A stretch of 64,000 nucleotides of DNA from Mytilus edulis (lineage: Eukaryota > Mollusca > Bivalvia > Mytilida > Mytilidae). Of the stretch, positions 47,470 to 60,900 are shown piece after piece. The first letter of the stretch is position 1. The number at the start of each line of letters is the position of its first letter. The stretch spans positions 7,964,207-8,028,206 of the forward strand of contig NC_092353.1 of assembly GCF_963676685.1 (NCBI RefSeq). Direction: 5' to 3'. A model generated the notes under the pieces. The model was given only the letters and a program-made list of their open reading frames with translations. It was not told the DNA's origin and searched no databases. A program made the translations under genes and the position numbers.

Positions 47470-47640
47470 ACTATAATGATATGTGGTCAAATAATCACAT
47501 TGCGGAAACTTGTGGTCAGATATGTTGTAACATAATCACATTGTAGAATTAAATTTGTGGTCAGATATGTGATAAAATAATCATATTGTAGAACTAAATT
47601 TGGTGGTCAGTTTGTTCTGATCTAATTATTATTATGTGGA
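47470..47640 (+). repeat. Degenerate 45-bp tandem repeat
   Basis: About four units around TGTGGTCAGATATGT...ATAATCACATTGTAGAA. Confidence 0.7.
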
Positions 47641-47819
47641 ACTGAAATGCGGTTATGTAATCATACAGCTAAACTGATGCAGATTTTAGATGAATATCAA
47701 ATATCTGAGCTGTATTATCGAAATAATTTGGCAAGCATGAAGAGTGATGTTTACATACAAGATAGTTGGTCAGTCTTATATCATCACACCATCTATGACA
47801 AAAGGGAGGCAAATGCATC

Positions 47820-49000
47820 CTTGCTATTGTGAATGTTTTTATCCAAACTGTTATTTCATTCTTACATTAAACTAAATATAACTTCCTTCCTTGCATAGAA
47901 GTTATTGCTATATCTTATGTTAATTTCAACATTTTTATTCATTTATAATCCATTGAATTTGAAGGATATATTTGTTTGGAGAAAAAAAATTATTTGACTG
48001 GAAGACAAACAATGAAGAAATCTGTGTTATTTTGTGATGACCTTGTGATATTTTTAACGTACTTTAAAATGCATTTAAATTTCTTCCTTAAATTTTAAAA
48101 TAATGACAACTTTGCAACAGATAGTTATTTTTGTTAGATAGTCAAAATATATTTGGTATCGACCTTCTATAATGACCTAAGAAATACTATTTTGTTTTCT
48201 TGATATATAGAATAACTTCACTTTGAATATTTCAATCTAAACATTGTCCAATCAACAATTGGGGCTTACAATGAATGAATTAACATTGGTATAAAAAAAA
48301 TAGTATTGAAAAAATAGTGCAAATGGCATTAGAAACTATAACATGATTCCTTTTATTTAAAATAATATTCTTGAATACCTTCCAGTTTATGTTTGAATGA
48401 ACACTCCAAAATATAAATATTATCTCAGGGAAATATGGTACAACCTATAGTCCTCCCCAAGTATAAAGTTAGGTGTATTTGTTTCTGCATATAAAAATAA
48501 CTTAAAAACCATTTTATATTGTAAATAAATCTCCATAAACTGGAAATGTGAACATATCTTTATAATACTGAATTTATCTTAATATGCTAATATAAAATTT
48601 GATCAACCTTAATCTGACCTATAATGTGTATTTGAAAATTTTATTTTCATTTGAACTATAAAACAAGTTTCTTTATTCCATATTGTAGTTACAAACTTTC
48701 CTAAATTCAAATATCAAAAATAATAAAATTCTACTGTGTAAATCAAATGTCTACATGGTATCCTAGCACTGCATAAATAAACCTATACTTCACCAACCTA
48801 GCACATGATATGATATATGCAGTTGTTAAACAACTTGGTTAATATGAAATTATGTCACAATATATACTACCTGTATAGTATGGACACCTTGATTTACAAT
48901 GGACAGGTGTTCCAGATTACACAGGGTAAAACAAATTTAGATACCAAAACAATAAATAAAATATAGCTTCTGTGTTCCATGAAGGAGATAATAAAAAAAT
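47820..49000 (+). repeat. Segment homologous to 29200-30760
   Basis: Shares, in the same order, TTGCTATATCTTA, GGAAATGTGAACA, CTACCTGTATAGTATGGACA and TCTGTGTTCCATGAAGGAGA. No gene seen within. Confidence 0.5.
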
Positions 49001-50584
49001 ACTTGTCACACCCCTCCTGCATATTGAAGTTTATTTAATTCTAATTTACGTATCATATCTTTTTATAATGATACTTTAACTACTATATTGTGTTGTCACT
49101 GGCTTCTCTACAAGACATGTGACTTGAAACTGTTAATTTGGTAAAATTCCTAATTATGGGAGAATAGGTGGAAAATACTAGTAAACTAATTTGAAGTGGA
49201 GTTATGTAATACATATAATGAAGAAACACTTATTAATTTTACATAGATTTACAACCTTCATATCCTGATCTCACATCCATAATTTCTTAAAAGGTGCTCC
49301 TTCAAAGGAGTAAATAAAATACAAAAGCTTGATAATGGTGCATAATTTAGTACTATTATAACATATATATAGAATGTAAACAATGGAAATGTAATGTATG
49401 TGGAATATATAATATATATGTTATGTCTTAAAATTTGTTTCTTATTTACATATATACATATGATAATTATACTTATATACACCTTTAAAAGAAAGAAAAA
49501 AAAACAATATATAAAATAACAACCTTTCAATTTCACTTTCAACAAATAAATTTTCAGGCATTTCTCCCATTTTTTTACACACTTATTCTGGTACTTGTAT
49601 AATGTTCAACACATCAAACTTCTGTTTGATAAAAAAAATGCATTATATGTACATTATAAAATATGATGATACACATGATTTGCTGTACTCAAGGACACAA
49701 ATTGTGACTAAAAAAGAAGGCACTCTCAAAAATGCATATTAAAGTGCAAAAAAATCTAAACTGTATAAAGTTATTAATTTTTTTCATAAATTCTGACTTC
49801 CTTTCATAGCATTCCTTTTAGAGAAAATTTCTTAAAGACATTTTTTCAAATATTGTTAATAATAAGATATATGTTATTATTCCTCATAGATAAGGTGTTT
49901 TAGAAAATCTTTTAATGTGATATTGTTGCTAATAGCATATAGCAGCCAATGTAAATAGTATTGTGAATATTTCCTGTATAATAATCTCTGTGTAAGATTT
50001 AATGCTTGTTTGTATTATTTTGTATGAATAGATGCATATTAAAAATAATTATATTCATGATTAACATGACATAACAACAGTAAATAAGAAACATATTCCA
50101 GCAGTGACAACCTTCATTCATACAACCTTTCAAATTAAAAAAAAAGAAAATTCTATTTCATATTAAAATTAACAACCCAATTAATATAAAGTGAAATAAT
50201 TTTGCAAAGTAAAAACATCACAATCTGTAACAGTGTAATATAAAAGTTGACAAATAATATCCTTCACTTATCAAATCACATGTTATATATATATAATTAA
50301 TCAATGATTTCTCTAGAAAAATTCAAAGCAAAATTTTCACCAAATTTTTCTTCATTCTATGAAAGCACGAAACTTTTTTCTAGAGAAATAACATCAAAAC
50401 TATTTCTTTTAGCAACACATTTCATCAAAGTACATGAAAAAATCCTAGTGTGCAAAATGGTGTGTCTATGTTCTTGTATTTCATTATTTACATACTGGAA
50501 ATATACTAAAAAGAAACAATCTGACAACTTAAAAAAATCCAATAAAATGCCTTTATAAAAATAAACTGTCCTCTGTATATTTGA
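49000..50584 (-). other. Likely 3' UTR and downstream region of afadin
   Basis: AT-rich sequence after the stop at 50585. Possible poly(A) signals on the minus strand are ATTAAA near 49998 and AATAAA near 49026. I cannot choose between them. Confidence 0.35.
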
Positions 50585-51448
50585 TCACTGTCCGTTATGT
50601 AACTGAGATTCTATATTTCTCAATGTCCGGGAAGCTTTCGGTTTTTCTTTTGGAGTATTTTCTCCTGCTTCTGCAGCAAAATATTTCATTTTATCTCTAA
50701 ATGACATTCGTTCAGCCCCAGGCCCCTTTTTAATGTTAGCCTCTTTCTGAGCTGCTATTCGGTTTCTAGGATCTCTGTATATTTCCTGTGAACCAATAAC
50801 ACTGGGGGTATTTTCTGATGTTCTATATTTAGGTTCCACATGATTTTGTTGTGGTGAATTATTAAACACAGAATCATTTTGACTCTGTAATGGCATATTT
50901 TGTTCAAAACTAACATTGTTTGTGTCTGATGAAACCGACGATGTTCTGTATGATGACTGAGAACCATGAGGGGTATACAAATGAGTGTCTGGTTGTGTGT
51001 TAAATGAAACTGATTTTTTCGGATTCATCCCAGGTGGAGCACTAATTTCTGGACCAGGATGTGAACGTGATGTAGACATTCCACGATAATTATTTCCATT
51101 ATTAGTTGGAACACTGGTCTGAATGTTAGAACGACTACCAAATGACTGATTAGCCATTTCATACGACGAAGTTCCTCTCTGCGGAGGAGGAGGGGCTCCT
51201 TTATCAAACTGTGTCTGAGCTGGCAAGTTTGCGTAAGGTTGATAACCTGTGTGACTATTATTTGACATATTTTCAAGTCTTTTTCTTTCTTCGTTAACTC
51301 TTATTTCTCTTTGTTCCTGTCGTTCTTTCTCCCTCTGTCGTTCCATCTCTTCCCGTCTGTATTCCTCTTCTCGTCTCCTGGCCTCTGCCCTCAGGGCTGC
51401 CTCCTCAGCATCCCTCTGAGCCTGCATTCTCTGTAATTGTTCTCTTTC
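50585..51448 (-). CDS. AFDN: Afadin last coding exon
   Basis: 864 nt to the TGA at 50585. The first 70 codons continue the charged helix (AALRAEARRREEEYRREEME). The middle is Ser/Asn-rich with PPPPQRGTSSYE. The last 40 codons (MSFRDKMKYFAAEAGENTPK and KASRTLRNIESQLHN) match the C-terminus of vertebrate afadin. Confidence 0.93.
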   Translation of the reverse strand, partial: EREQLQRMQAQRDAEEAALRAEARRREEEYRREEMERQREKERQEQREIRVNEERKRLENMSNNSHTGYQPYANLPAQTQFDKGAPPPPQRGTSSYEMANQSFGSRSNIQTSVPTNNGNNYRGMSTSRSHPGPEISAPPGMNPKKSVSFNTQPDTHLYTPHGSQSSYRTSSVSSDTNNVSFEQNMPLQSQNDSVFNNSPQQNHVEPKYRTSENTPSVIGSQEIYRDPRNRIAAQKEANIKKGPGAERMSFRDKMKYFAAEAGENTPKEKPKASRTLRNIESQLHNGQ

Positions 51449-54400
51449 CTACAATAATCAAAAAAAATAAATTATATTTTGTTTTTGAGATGTAAAGTCT
51501 GCTGGATGTGTCTGCTTTTAACTTTTAGATGCCTCTGTTTTATAATTTGTTCCTTATGTTGTACTGTTGCACTGCTGTCCTAGGTTAGACATGTTTGAGA
51601 ACTCTCAAACATGTTTTACCCCGCCACATTCTTTGTGTGCTTGTCCTCGAGCCAGGAGCCCACAGTTCAGTGGTTGTCATTGGTTCATGTTAGTCACTCA
51701 TATTTGTTTTTTTCGTAAATTGTTTTGTTATAAATGAGGCTTAGTAATTGAATTGTTTCATATTTTCATGTCTGTCTTTTATAGCCGATCTTACTATAAT
51801 ACAGTACATGTTTTTCTCATTGTTGAAGGCCTTACAGTTGCCTATAATTGTCTCATTGGCAATCATACCATATCATATTTTTTATAACCACATTTTTTTT
51901 TCTCTTATAACTAGATGAATATAACACAAGTGGTTGGTCTGTTATAAAACACTGCATACATATCTCTACATAAATATGTTTATTAGGAGATATTCTTAAA
52001 TGTCTGTTGACTTCATCAAGTTTCAACCCTATCAATAACGACAATTACAAGATGGATTTTACATTGAAACAAATTCAATTTCTTTAGTTACAAAGATAAA
52101 AGGCTTGGTTCTGTAGTTATAACAGATTCAAAACATCAGCACTATTTCTGCATGCTACACATTCAAGTTTAACTCCTATAACACCAAATAACTCTCTCTC
52201 TCTTTGCCATAAAACAATCTTGCCTACTAACCATTTCTTTCCTTCGTTGGAGCTCCTCTTCTTTTCTCTGCTGTAGTTTCTCAGCTTCCTGTATATGAAC
52301 ACGTTTATTGGCTTCATATTCTTGTCTTTGTTTCTCTCGTAACTCCTACAATTCAACATAAACATCCTTTGAAACAAGTGTTAACATTTTGTCTATCAGA
52401 TTGATAAACTAAATGACTAAAGTATATTTTACAATATAAAATACATGTTATAAACTCTTGATGATTGCTACAATGATTATAGTTCAGATCAAGTCACATT
52501 CAAAGTCCATTTGTTATTTTTGCAAACATGTGTAATCATTTAATTTATTTTCCACAATTAATACTAATACTTCAGCTGTATAAATATTGACACAAGGTCA
52601 ATGCTTCACCATTGTGGAAGTGAGTGAATTTAAAAAAAAACAAAACCCTATACCTGGAAAATCTGGTGTGACAAACTATATATGGGTTTACAAGCTGATC
52701 ATCTGCTTATATTAAGAGTTGACCCTCCTTATCTTAGCATTATGTTAGTAGTGTTATTACTGTGATTTCATTCATTTTCATGGGTACAAATTTTCGTGGA
52801 TTGGGGAAACCTTACATTTTTGTGGATATGTGATTTCCTAGTTCTGCAAAAGTCTGGATACAATTTTAAAGAAATTTATATTTAGTTGAACATTTAAATT
52901 CGTGGTTCACCTGTACCCATGAAAATTGGTATCCAACAAATAATAGTGAATCCACAGTATCATGAATAATAATGTATTTATAATTGAATATATATCTTCT
53001 TGTATATGTTTTCCTTTCTTTACAGTTAATTAAAATACAAATGTCAATTAGTAAAAGTAAAGCCCTAGATATGTTGATGGATAAACCTAAGGAGAGACAA
53101 CTCATGTTGACCATCCCAGCACTATTGACCATTATAATTGAGAAGTTTCCACACAAGTGCATTTATCAATACTACTCACTAAATTATCTACCTGCTCTTT
53201 CTGTAAAAACATAATTAGTCACAAATATTACATATATGTGCTGTAAATTTACTTCCCTAAATGCAAAATATTCTAGTATGGTCTTTATATCGAGGCAGTT
53301 TTTTGAGGTAAAAACAAGGCTTCCAAAAAATTTAAATCATTAACTTTTTTTTCATTCTGATTTATTTTATCTTCTAACTAAAGGGAATCCAGAATAGAGG
53401 GGGTAGGAGGGGTCCTGATCCCGAAATCATGAGGTCCTGAATTTAAATAAATTAAAATCCTGACATCCCGAAATTCGAAAAAAGAATTCTCGAATCCCGA
53501 AAGGGTCAAATCTGAAATCTCGAGCTGAAAAACACCCAATCCCAGAGTCTGAATAAAGTTTCTATCCCCCTTCAAAATAGTTACAGGCAGGAAAACAATT
53601 ACTTCATACTTTTGATAAAGGTACTGTGAACTGAAAGTACTTTGTACATAACAGATCGGACTGATAGTGCTTAGTTTGAAGTGTGGATCATCAGTTAATT
53701 GACATTGTGGTTTATTCTTTATTATAGCAGTAAAATGCTGAGAAGATACATTACTTCTGTTTTCATGTAGATGTTTCCTTTACCAGATGTTAACTTGGCA
53801 GCAGTAAACTAGATTAAATTTACATAAAATGTATTTCTATCCGGATCAGAGTTTCTGCAGAAATTTATTCAACTGGCAAAGACCTTTTTTAAAAACTACT
53901 GAAATTTTACACCTTTTTTTATTCTGTCAAATTAAATAATTTATAATTTGTTTTTTAGTACAAACCTTCTGTTTCCGTAAATATTCATCATGTTCTCTCT
54001 GTTTTCGCTCTTGTTGTTTCTGAAGTCTCTCCTGTCTTTCTTGTCTCTCCCTTTCAAATATTTCTAATTTTCTTTCAAGTCTGTAAAGTGAAGAGTGGTT
54101 TATAGATAAATTAAGATTAAATTAATTATTGTGATGTTTTATAATTATTGCTAATAATGCAACAGAGTTTAATATAATTGCAATAATTTAAACTTGCATT
54201 TTGAAATTTTGTATATAAATTACACCGGATTTATCTCAATATCAAACATTTAAAATTTTAAATCACAAATCACAAAAATAAATGCACACAATAATTTCAG
54301 AATTTACAATATACCATGTATACAAGCTCTGTAAAAATCTCCAAGACTTTCTTAACTATTAAACTAATTTTATCATTTGTTAAATGAAATTCACCAAGTA

Positions 54401-54892
54401 ATTACTTTTTATAAACTCTTGTTCCACAAGGCTTTTTGTTGTCTATGAGTTCCATCATATTGTAAACATTCTTGGGAGTTATATTTAATAATGCTATGTT
54501 TAGACATTACATAATTTTGACTAATGTCTAACTGCAGTTTTGTTAAAAGCCTATAATTAATCACCATCTGTTTTAAATTGTTTATTGTGGTTTAATGTTG
54601 TTAAATGTTTCCCAATGATGAATGTCGCCACTAACAGTAATGTTTGTACTTAGACCATAGATATAGAAGTGACGATTAATCATCCTGTATTCAATATCAT
54701 AACTCTTGCACATTAACCCCTTGATCAATACCACAAAACCACATGAAACACATAAATTTAAACTTTGTTTTTCAAAAAAAATTACCTCTAAGAAAAATGC
54801 AATGACAATATTTGTGTTTGCAGTATAAAAGATATCTACGATTAGCCAAAAAATCTATCCTTTTAAATTTCCTTCCAACTAAGAAAATTTTC

Positions 54893-54925
<33 letters not shown>

Positions 54926-57900
54926 CAAACTATGGCTTATTTTTTTATAGGACATAATAAAAATCAAATGTGCCATTTTTACTTGAAAAAGGAATCACCT
55001 ATTCAATGAAGTTTACAATAAATGCTAACCTTTGCATTCTATCCTTTTCTTTCTCATATTCCTCAAAATGGTGTCTAGTTTCTAAATCTTTCATTCTTTT
55101 CTGAGCTTTATGAATATCATCTCTTATGGATGTTATCAAAAACTCACGACCCTGAAATTTTAAAAAGTAAAAATAATCATAAAAATTATTAATCATATAA
55201 AAAGAGAAATTCTAATTTTCATCTACATGAAACGAAAAAAAATCTTCTACCAATCTACAATAATAAAAATTTATTGTGATTTATTTTATAAAAAGACATT
55301 ATTTGGGTGATCAAGCATCATATTTTTAAAATAAATAAGAATTATTGCCAATTCTCATTCAATAGTAAAAATGACATTGAAAATAACCCACCATATAAGT
55401 GTCTTGTAAATATCCCTTTTAAATCTAAAAGCATCACCAATAAAAGTAGGACAATATATAATTGGTTTTGATTATACCTTGTGTTGCGTCTTATAATTTT
55501 CTTATATTTTGCCTCAAAAATCCGTTCTGAAACAATGATTACATTATTTTCATGTATTCCTTCATACTGTTGACTGCTTTTGTCACGTCATCAAAAAATG
55601 TTTCAATAAATTATCAGCATTAATGAGCTGAATAATGTTTCAGAAATATTGATTTCATCCAACTATAAAACTGATAGTAAATGAGTAAATATACATGAAA
55701 ACTATTAATACATATTAAATATTTACATGAGAAGTTCTTGTCATTTCTGTATCTGAGTCATCATCATCATCTTCTCGACTAGCTACCTCTTCAACTCGTC
55801 GCTGAAATTCCTGTTCAAATCTTAACTTCCGCAGTCTATCCTGTTCTTGTGGTGAAAGGTATGACTTTGCTTCTAAGAATGCTATTTCCTCATTCCTAGA
55901 TCTAATGACTTCTTCTTCCTTTATTTTTTCTTGTTTTTCCTGTTCTTCTCTATCCCATGGAGAGCTAGGACCAACTTTTCCGTCTTTAGTCCTATCTTGC
56001 ATTTCTTGAACTATGCGAACTTTACCCTGTTGAATTAACATTTGGTTTTGTTGTATCATGTTCTGTTGTAGACTACCCATATTTCCTGGTAAAGTTTGTG
56101 CTCTGTGGTCATACTGTTCATACCCAACGTGATTAGGTGATTGCTGATGTGGTGAGTCAAATGAACGATTTTGATTTTTATTGTCGTATGTAATATTTTG
56201 ATAATCATGGTTTGTTTGAAATCTCTGTGGTTGTTGTGAGACCAGGCCTTTCGTTGGTTGCTGACGTTGTGGCTGCGTGATGCCCACATTTCTCTGAGGA
56301 TTATCTTGTCGACCGGGCGGCTGAAACATATGTGTTGGTTGATGAGGGTTAAATGAAGGATGATGATATGGTTGAGGCCCATTCAAGTTAACACGAGCAT
56401 CTCCCTGGTTGATATACTGTGGATCACCATGACCAGGGTATTCCTGTGCAGGTGGTGGCGGTAAGGGAGGCAACTCCTCTGACAAGTCATCCATTGCAGG
56501 AGGAGGTGGTAATTCGGGCGGTATATCTTGAGGAGGCGGAGGAAGTTCTGGACTTCTGTGTGTATTATACATTTCTCTACCAGGAGAAATCTTCTTGATA
56601 GGTCGACTCATTGGTGAATGGGCTTCTGCATAGCTTGTAGGAAGTCCTGTCATACTTGGACTGAAATTAGGCTGTGAGGTACGTGGTGATCTTTGATCAG
56701 TAGCCTGTAGTCTTGGATCAAAGAAGTGAGGTTGACTTTGACGATTATCAACTTCTACTTTTGGAATGTCAACTTGTGGCATTTTTTGTGGCATAGGTTT
56801 TGGTGCCACATGAGGTTTGTTTACATTAGGGAGTGACTTTGACTTATCAAACTGACTACCAGGTCCCTGTAGCTGATGGAATGCTGGAGAATTATCGTTT
56901 TGTCGTGGAACAGTATTTTCATAAAAGTTTGGCTGATATGACTCATTGTTTGCATTTAATTTAGGAATGTCACCTTGGTTTACATATCCAGCCAGTTGTG
57001 CAGTAGGTGGACGAGTGTTCATATAATTAGGATCTCGATGTTCGAAACTTTGATTATGCGGAGAGTTTTGTCCTGGGTCCATGCCATATTTTTGCTGCCA
57101 CTCATGGACCTTGTTAGCATTGATCTCCATAGAATGAGGTCTGTCTGTTCGAGAATCATGGTGTTCAGGTTGTTGTCCAAAGTATGCAGATTGCGGCCGT
57201 TCATCTCTGTAACTTGAATTAGAAGTTCGTGACGATGGAGGTTGTCTTTCTATTGTATTTTGAGGAAAGTTTCTTTCATTCCTAGTTGGGTCTATTGGAC
57301 CTTTCTGTAGTCTAGCATCTAAGTTTTGGTGATTTTCATAATCATGTCCTCTAGGGTCATTCCTACGGTCACCTTGGTTGTAATAATCATTGATCGGTTG
57401 ACCAGCATTTTGAAGGGCACCAACAGAGGCAGCAGGCCTCATCATTTGATGTGGGTCTCTGGGATCATAGGGCTGCTCCATATGAAGGTTTGCCATGGAC
57501 TTTGACTTGGGGTCTATTTCTCGTGGAACTCTTTGCTGGAATCTATCTGGTTGTGATGGAGGCATTGAAGTGGGTGGACCTCTTCTCTCTGGACCTGGAC
57601 CTGGACCAACGTCATCTGAAATAAGTTAATATAAGAAATAAATAAAAGGTAAACATGGTCTTCTTTCTCAACACATTAAACAACTAATATCTTGCATACC
57701 AAAGTTTATATTTTATTTACATAATAATTATTTTTTTAATACACTAGCAGTGTGTGATCTTCTAATAGACAAAAGGCTTGCTTAACTTAGAGAATTATAA
57801 TTGAACATGATCATATTTCTATAAAATGATCCTTTAGACCTACTGGTTGGCTGAACACTATTTACTAATATTTCTTATGTAACGCTGTTTGTATTGCATA

Positions 57901-60900
57901 CCTTCAAATACAATACTATTATCCCATAATTGTTATTTATGTAGTATAAGAAATCTTTGGATCCATTAAATTACCATTAAGATTTTAAAATTATTGTGTA
58001 ATCAAGTTTTTAAACGAATGTATTATTCAACTTGATTACATTCAGAAATCATTTTGTAAATTGTAAACTAAACTTTTTTCCATGTATACTTTTTTCACTT
58101 TTAATAACCCCTTTTTTTCAATTAATTCTTGCTGATGTATTCATATAAGAAAAGATTTAAAGTTGAAATTTTTTATTTTTCTACTTAAAAAAGAAACGTA
58201 TTCCATTTGCTTGTAAAAGTTGATTGCTTTAGAGAATAATTAACACTTTAAAGACATATAATATAAGCTGCATCGGATAGAAAACTACCTTATGTAAATG
58301 CACATGTACATCTGTAATTGATTTTCAAACATTCAAACGTGAAATAATAGATAAATTCTGGTATGTTGTGTGGGGTCTTATATTAACTCATTTGAAAACA
58401 GTTACAAACTTTATATTTTTTTAATATGGATTTTTTCAACCCACATATAAGATGACAGATGTATGCATATTCATTTGAATAAGGTTGATTTATTACTGCT
58501 GCAGCTCATATCATACATAAATGTTTCTATATGTGAAAAATTAATGTTAGGAAGATGTTTATGTCACAGCCTGCCTAGAAATTAAACACTAGCATCACCT
58601 AACACCCAAACTTACAAATTCTTGTACTTTTAGTTATACATTTACTCCTAGGATTTCGAGTAATCACGTTCTGTTTTACATTATACACAAATTCAGAATT
58701 ATTTGAACTGCTGTTCGACATTCTGTCCTCCTCGGCCATTGTACTATTCATAAATCCAAACATGGAATTATGGGAGCTTTCTAATGAAGTTAATGACTTT
58801 GTTCTTCTATAGTCTGGTTTTTGTACATGGCGTCGTCCATGTGAGGACACAGGTTTGGTCAGACTTCTCTGACTAGTGTGCTGACTAAGGGACGAGACAG
58901 ATGGCTCGCTGAATCCACTATCGGAATTACTGACAATATTTGTTCGGAAACATTTGTCTTTAAACGATTGGTAAGAAGACAGTGTAGAATCTAATGTATC
59001 ATATCCTGACTGGCCGTTACTTTGCCTCAACCTATCCTGTGTGGTCTCGTATCCTGAATGGCCGTTACTTTGCTTTGACCTATCCTGAATTGACCTATCC
59101 TGTGTGGTCTCGTATCCTGAATGGCCGTTACTTTGCTTTGACCTATCCTGACTGTGTTCGACCTGCTGGTTGACAACATGTCTTATATCAGATCTGTATT
59201 GGGGATTGTGGTTCACATTCTTCACTCGGCTTGTAATGAATAAATTTTTCATATAATTAGGATCATAATTTTGATTGAATCGAGAATCATCGTTGGGTAA
59301 ATTGTGTTCACGTTTAGAACTTGATAATTCACGAAAGGATTGACTACGTTTGTGTTTTCTAATTAAATTATTATTAACAGGATTTTTTAGATTTTGAACC
59401 TCCTTTTGTATAAGACGTAAATCAACATCGTCTCTTTTTATCAAAGATTTAGCTTTTCTACGGATTTCGTCATGAATGTTTTCATTTAAGCCATTATTTG
59501 AAGCCTTTCTATTGTCATATTGGAAATTTTTTCTGGCCTCTTCAACAGATGTGATACTTTTACTACGCTGTCTTCGTTCTTTAAGGTCTCTTTGTCTAGC
59601 ATTAGGAGACCTAGATTTTAAATCTTGGAGTTCAGCTTCTAAAACAATCCTCCACAGCCCCTGGCCTCTTCCATAGATTGATTCCATGTCCTTGTGAGTC
59701 ACACCATGGCGGTATTCTAATAAAATCAACTTCTGCCATTAGACATAACATTTATCTTATAACAAAAAATGTCAATTCACTGAAGAAACTAATTCTGTCA
59801 ACTTTAGAATGTTTAACTTCTGGTGAGTATTCTATTTTTGAACTTTTGATTCAAATTTTTTGATAAGCTATACAACTATTATCGTTTTTGTCTTAATTTC
59901 TGACTTTCCAAATGATCCATATTTTAATGATATTAGTTTGTTTTAAGAAGTTAAACATTTTTAGAATTGACAGATTTATTCTCTTGGGCCAAGCTTTGCC
60001 ATTGTCCCCCCTTCCCATCTATTGTACCCACTATTAATTACAAACACAGCTTTAGGCTTCAGAAGAAAAACGTACTGTTCAATGCTGGCGATGATCTGCT
60101 ATGTGCAGCATTCTGAAGACGTTTGTCGAAAGGTGGCTGTTCTCTATGTCCACCAGGTGGCATATGACGTCTGTCCAATCCGTCCTGTGTATAGGGAGGA
60201 GGTCCTTCATCAGCTGGACGATGCTTGATAGCCTGAGGGGAAGATGGTTTCTTTGTTGCTGCTGAAATTAGATTTATATAGTTTAGTTTGTAATCTATAT
60301 TATTGTATAAAATAAACCAAACCATAAACAGTTCCCCCAAAGAAACTACTGGTAATCAGAAATTGTTATTTTATTATTGTGAAAAATGTGAATGGGTTAA
60401 AATTGCAATAATTTAAACACGCACTTTAATTTTTTTTATATGAATCATACAGGATTATACTCAATATTGCAAAATAAAAATTGCAATTTAGTCTAGATTG
60501 ACTAAAACCACAATAGTAAATGCACACAATAATATCTGAATGGACAGTAATACTGCAATATCTAGCTGGTTTATACTTTTTGAATTTGATTTTGTAATTA
60601 ATAAATCAAAACAACTAAATATGTATTCCTATAAAGTTATGAACACTTAAGGTTCTACATCTTCAATGTCAATACTCCTATTTTGGAATTGCACAGGGTC
60701 ATGTTTTTCTAAACTGTTTATGACTTCTTTACACTAAATTCATTGGATATGTACAGATTGATATTTTAGTATGTGCAATAAGATTTGTAAAAGTAGCTTC
60801 GTGTACACTTCAACCAGTACTGTGTTTTGAGTCATTCATAAGTTATTTTTGTGCTTTGTGTCCCCCTGATAAGTCAGGCCTTTTTCAACTAATTTTGAAA

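Noticed and set aside
50304-50558. 84-residue plus-strand ORF downstream of afadin
   Set aside because: Opposite strand to the gene, in its likely 3' UTR, with no motif.
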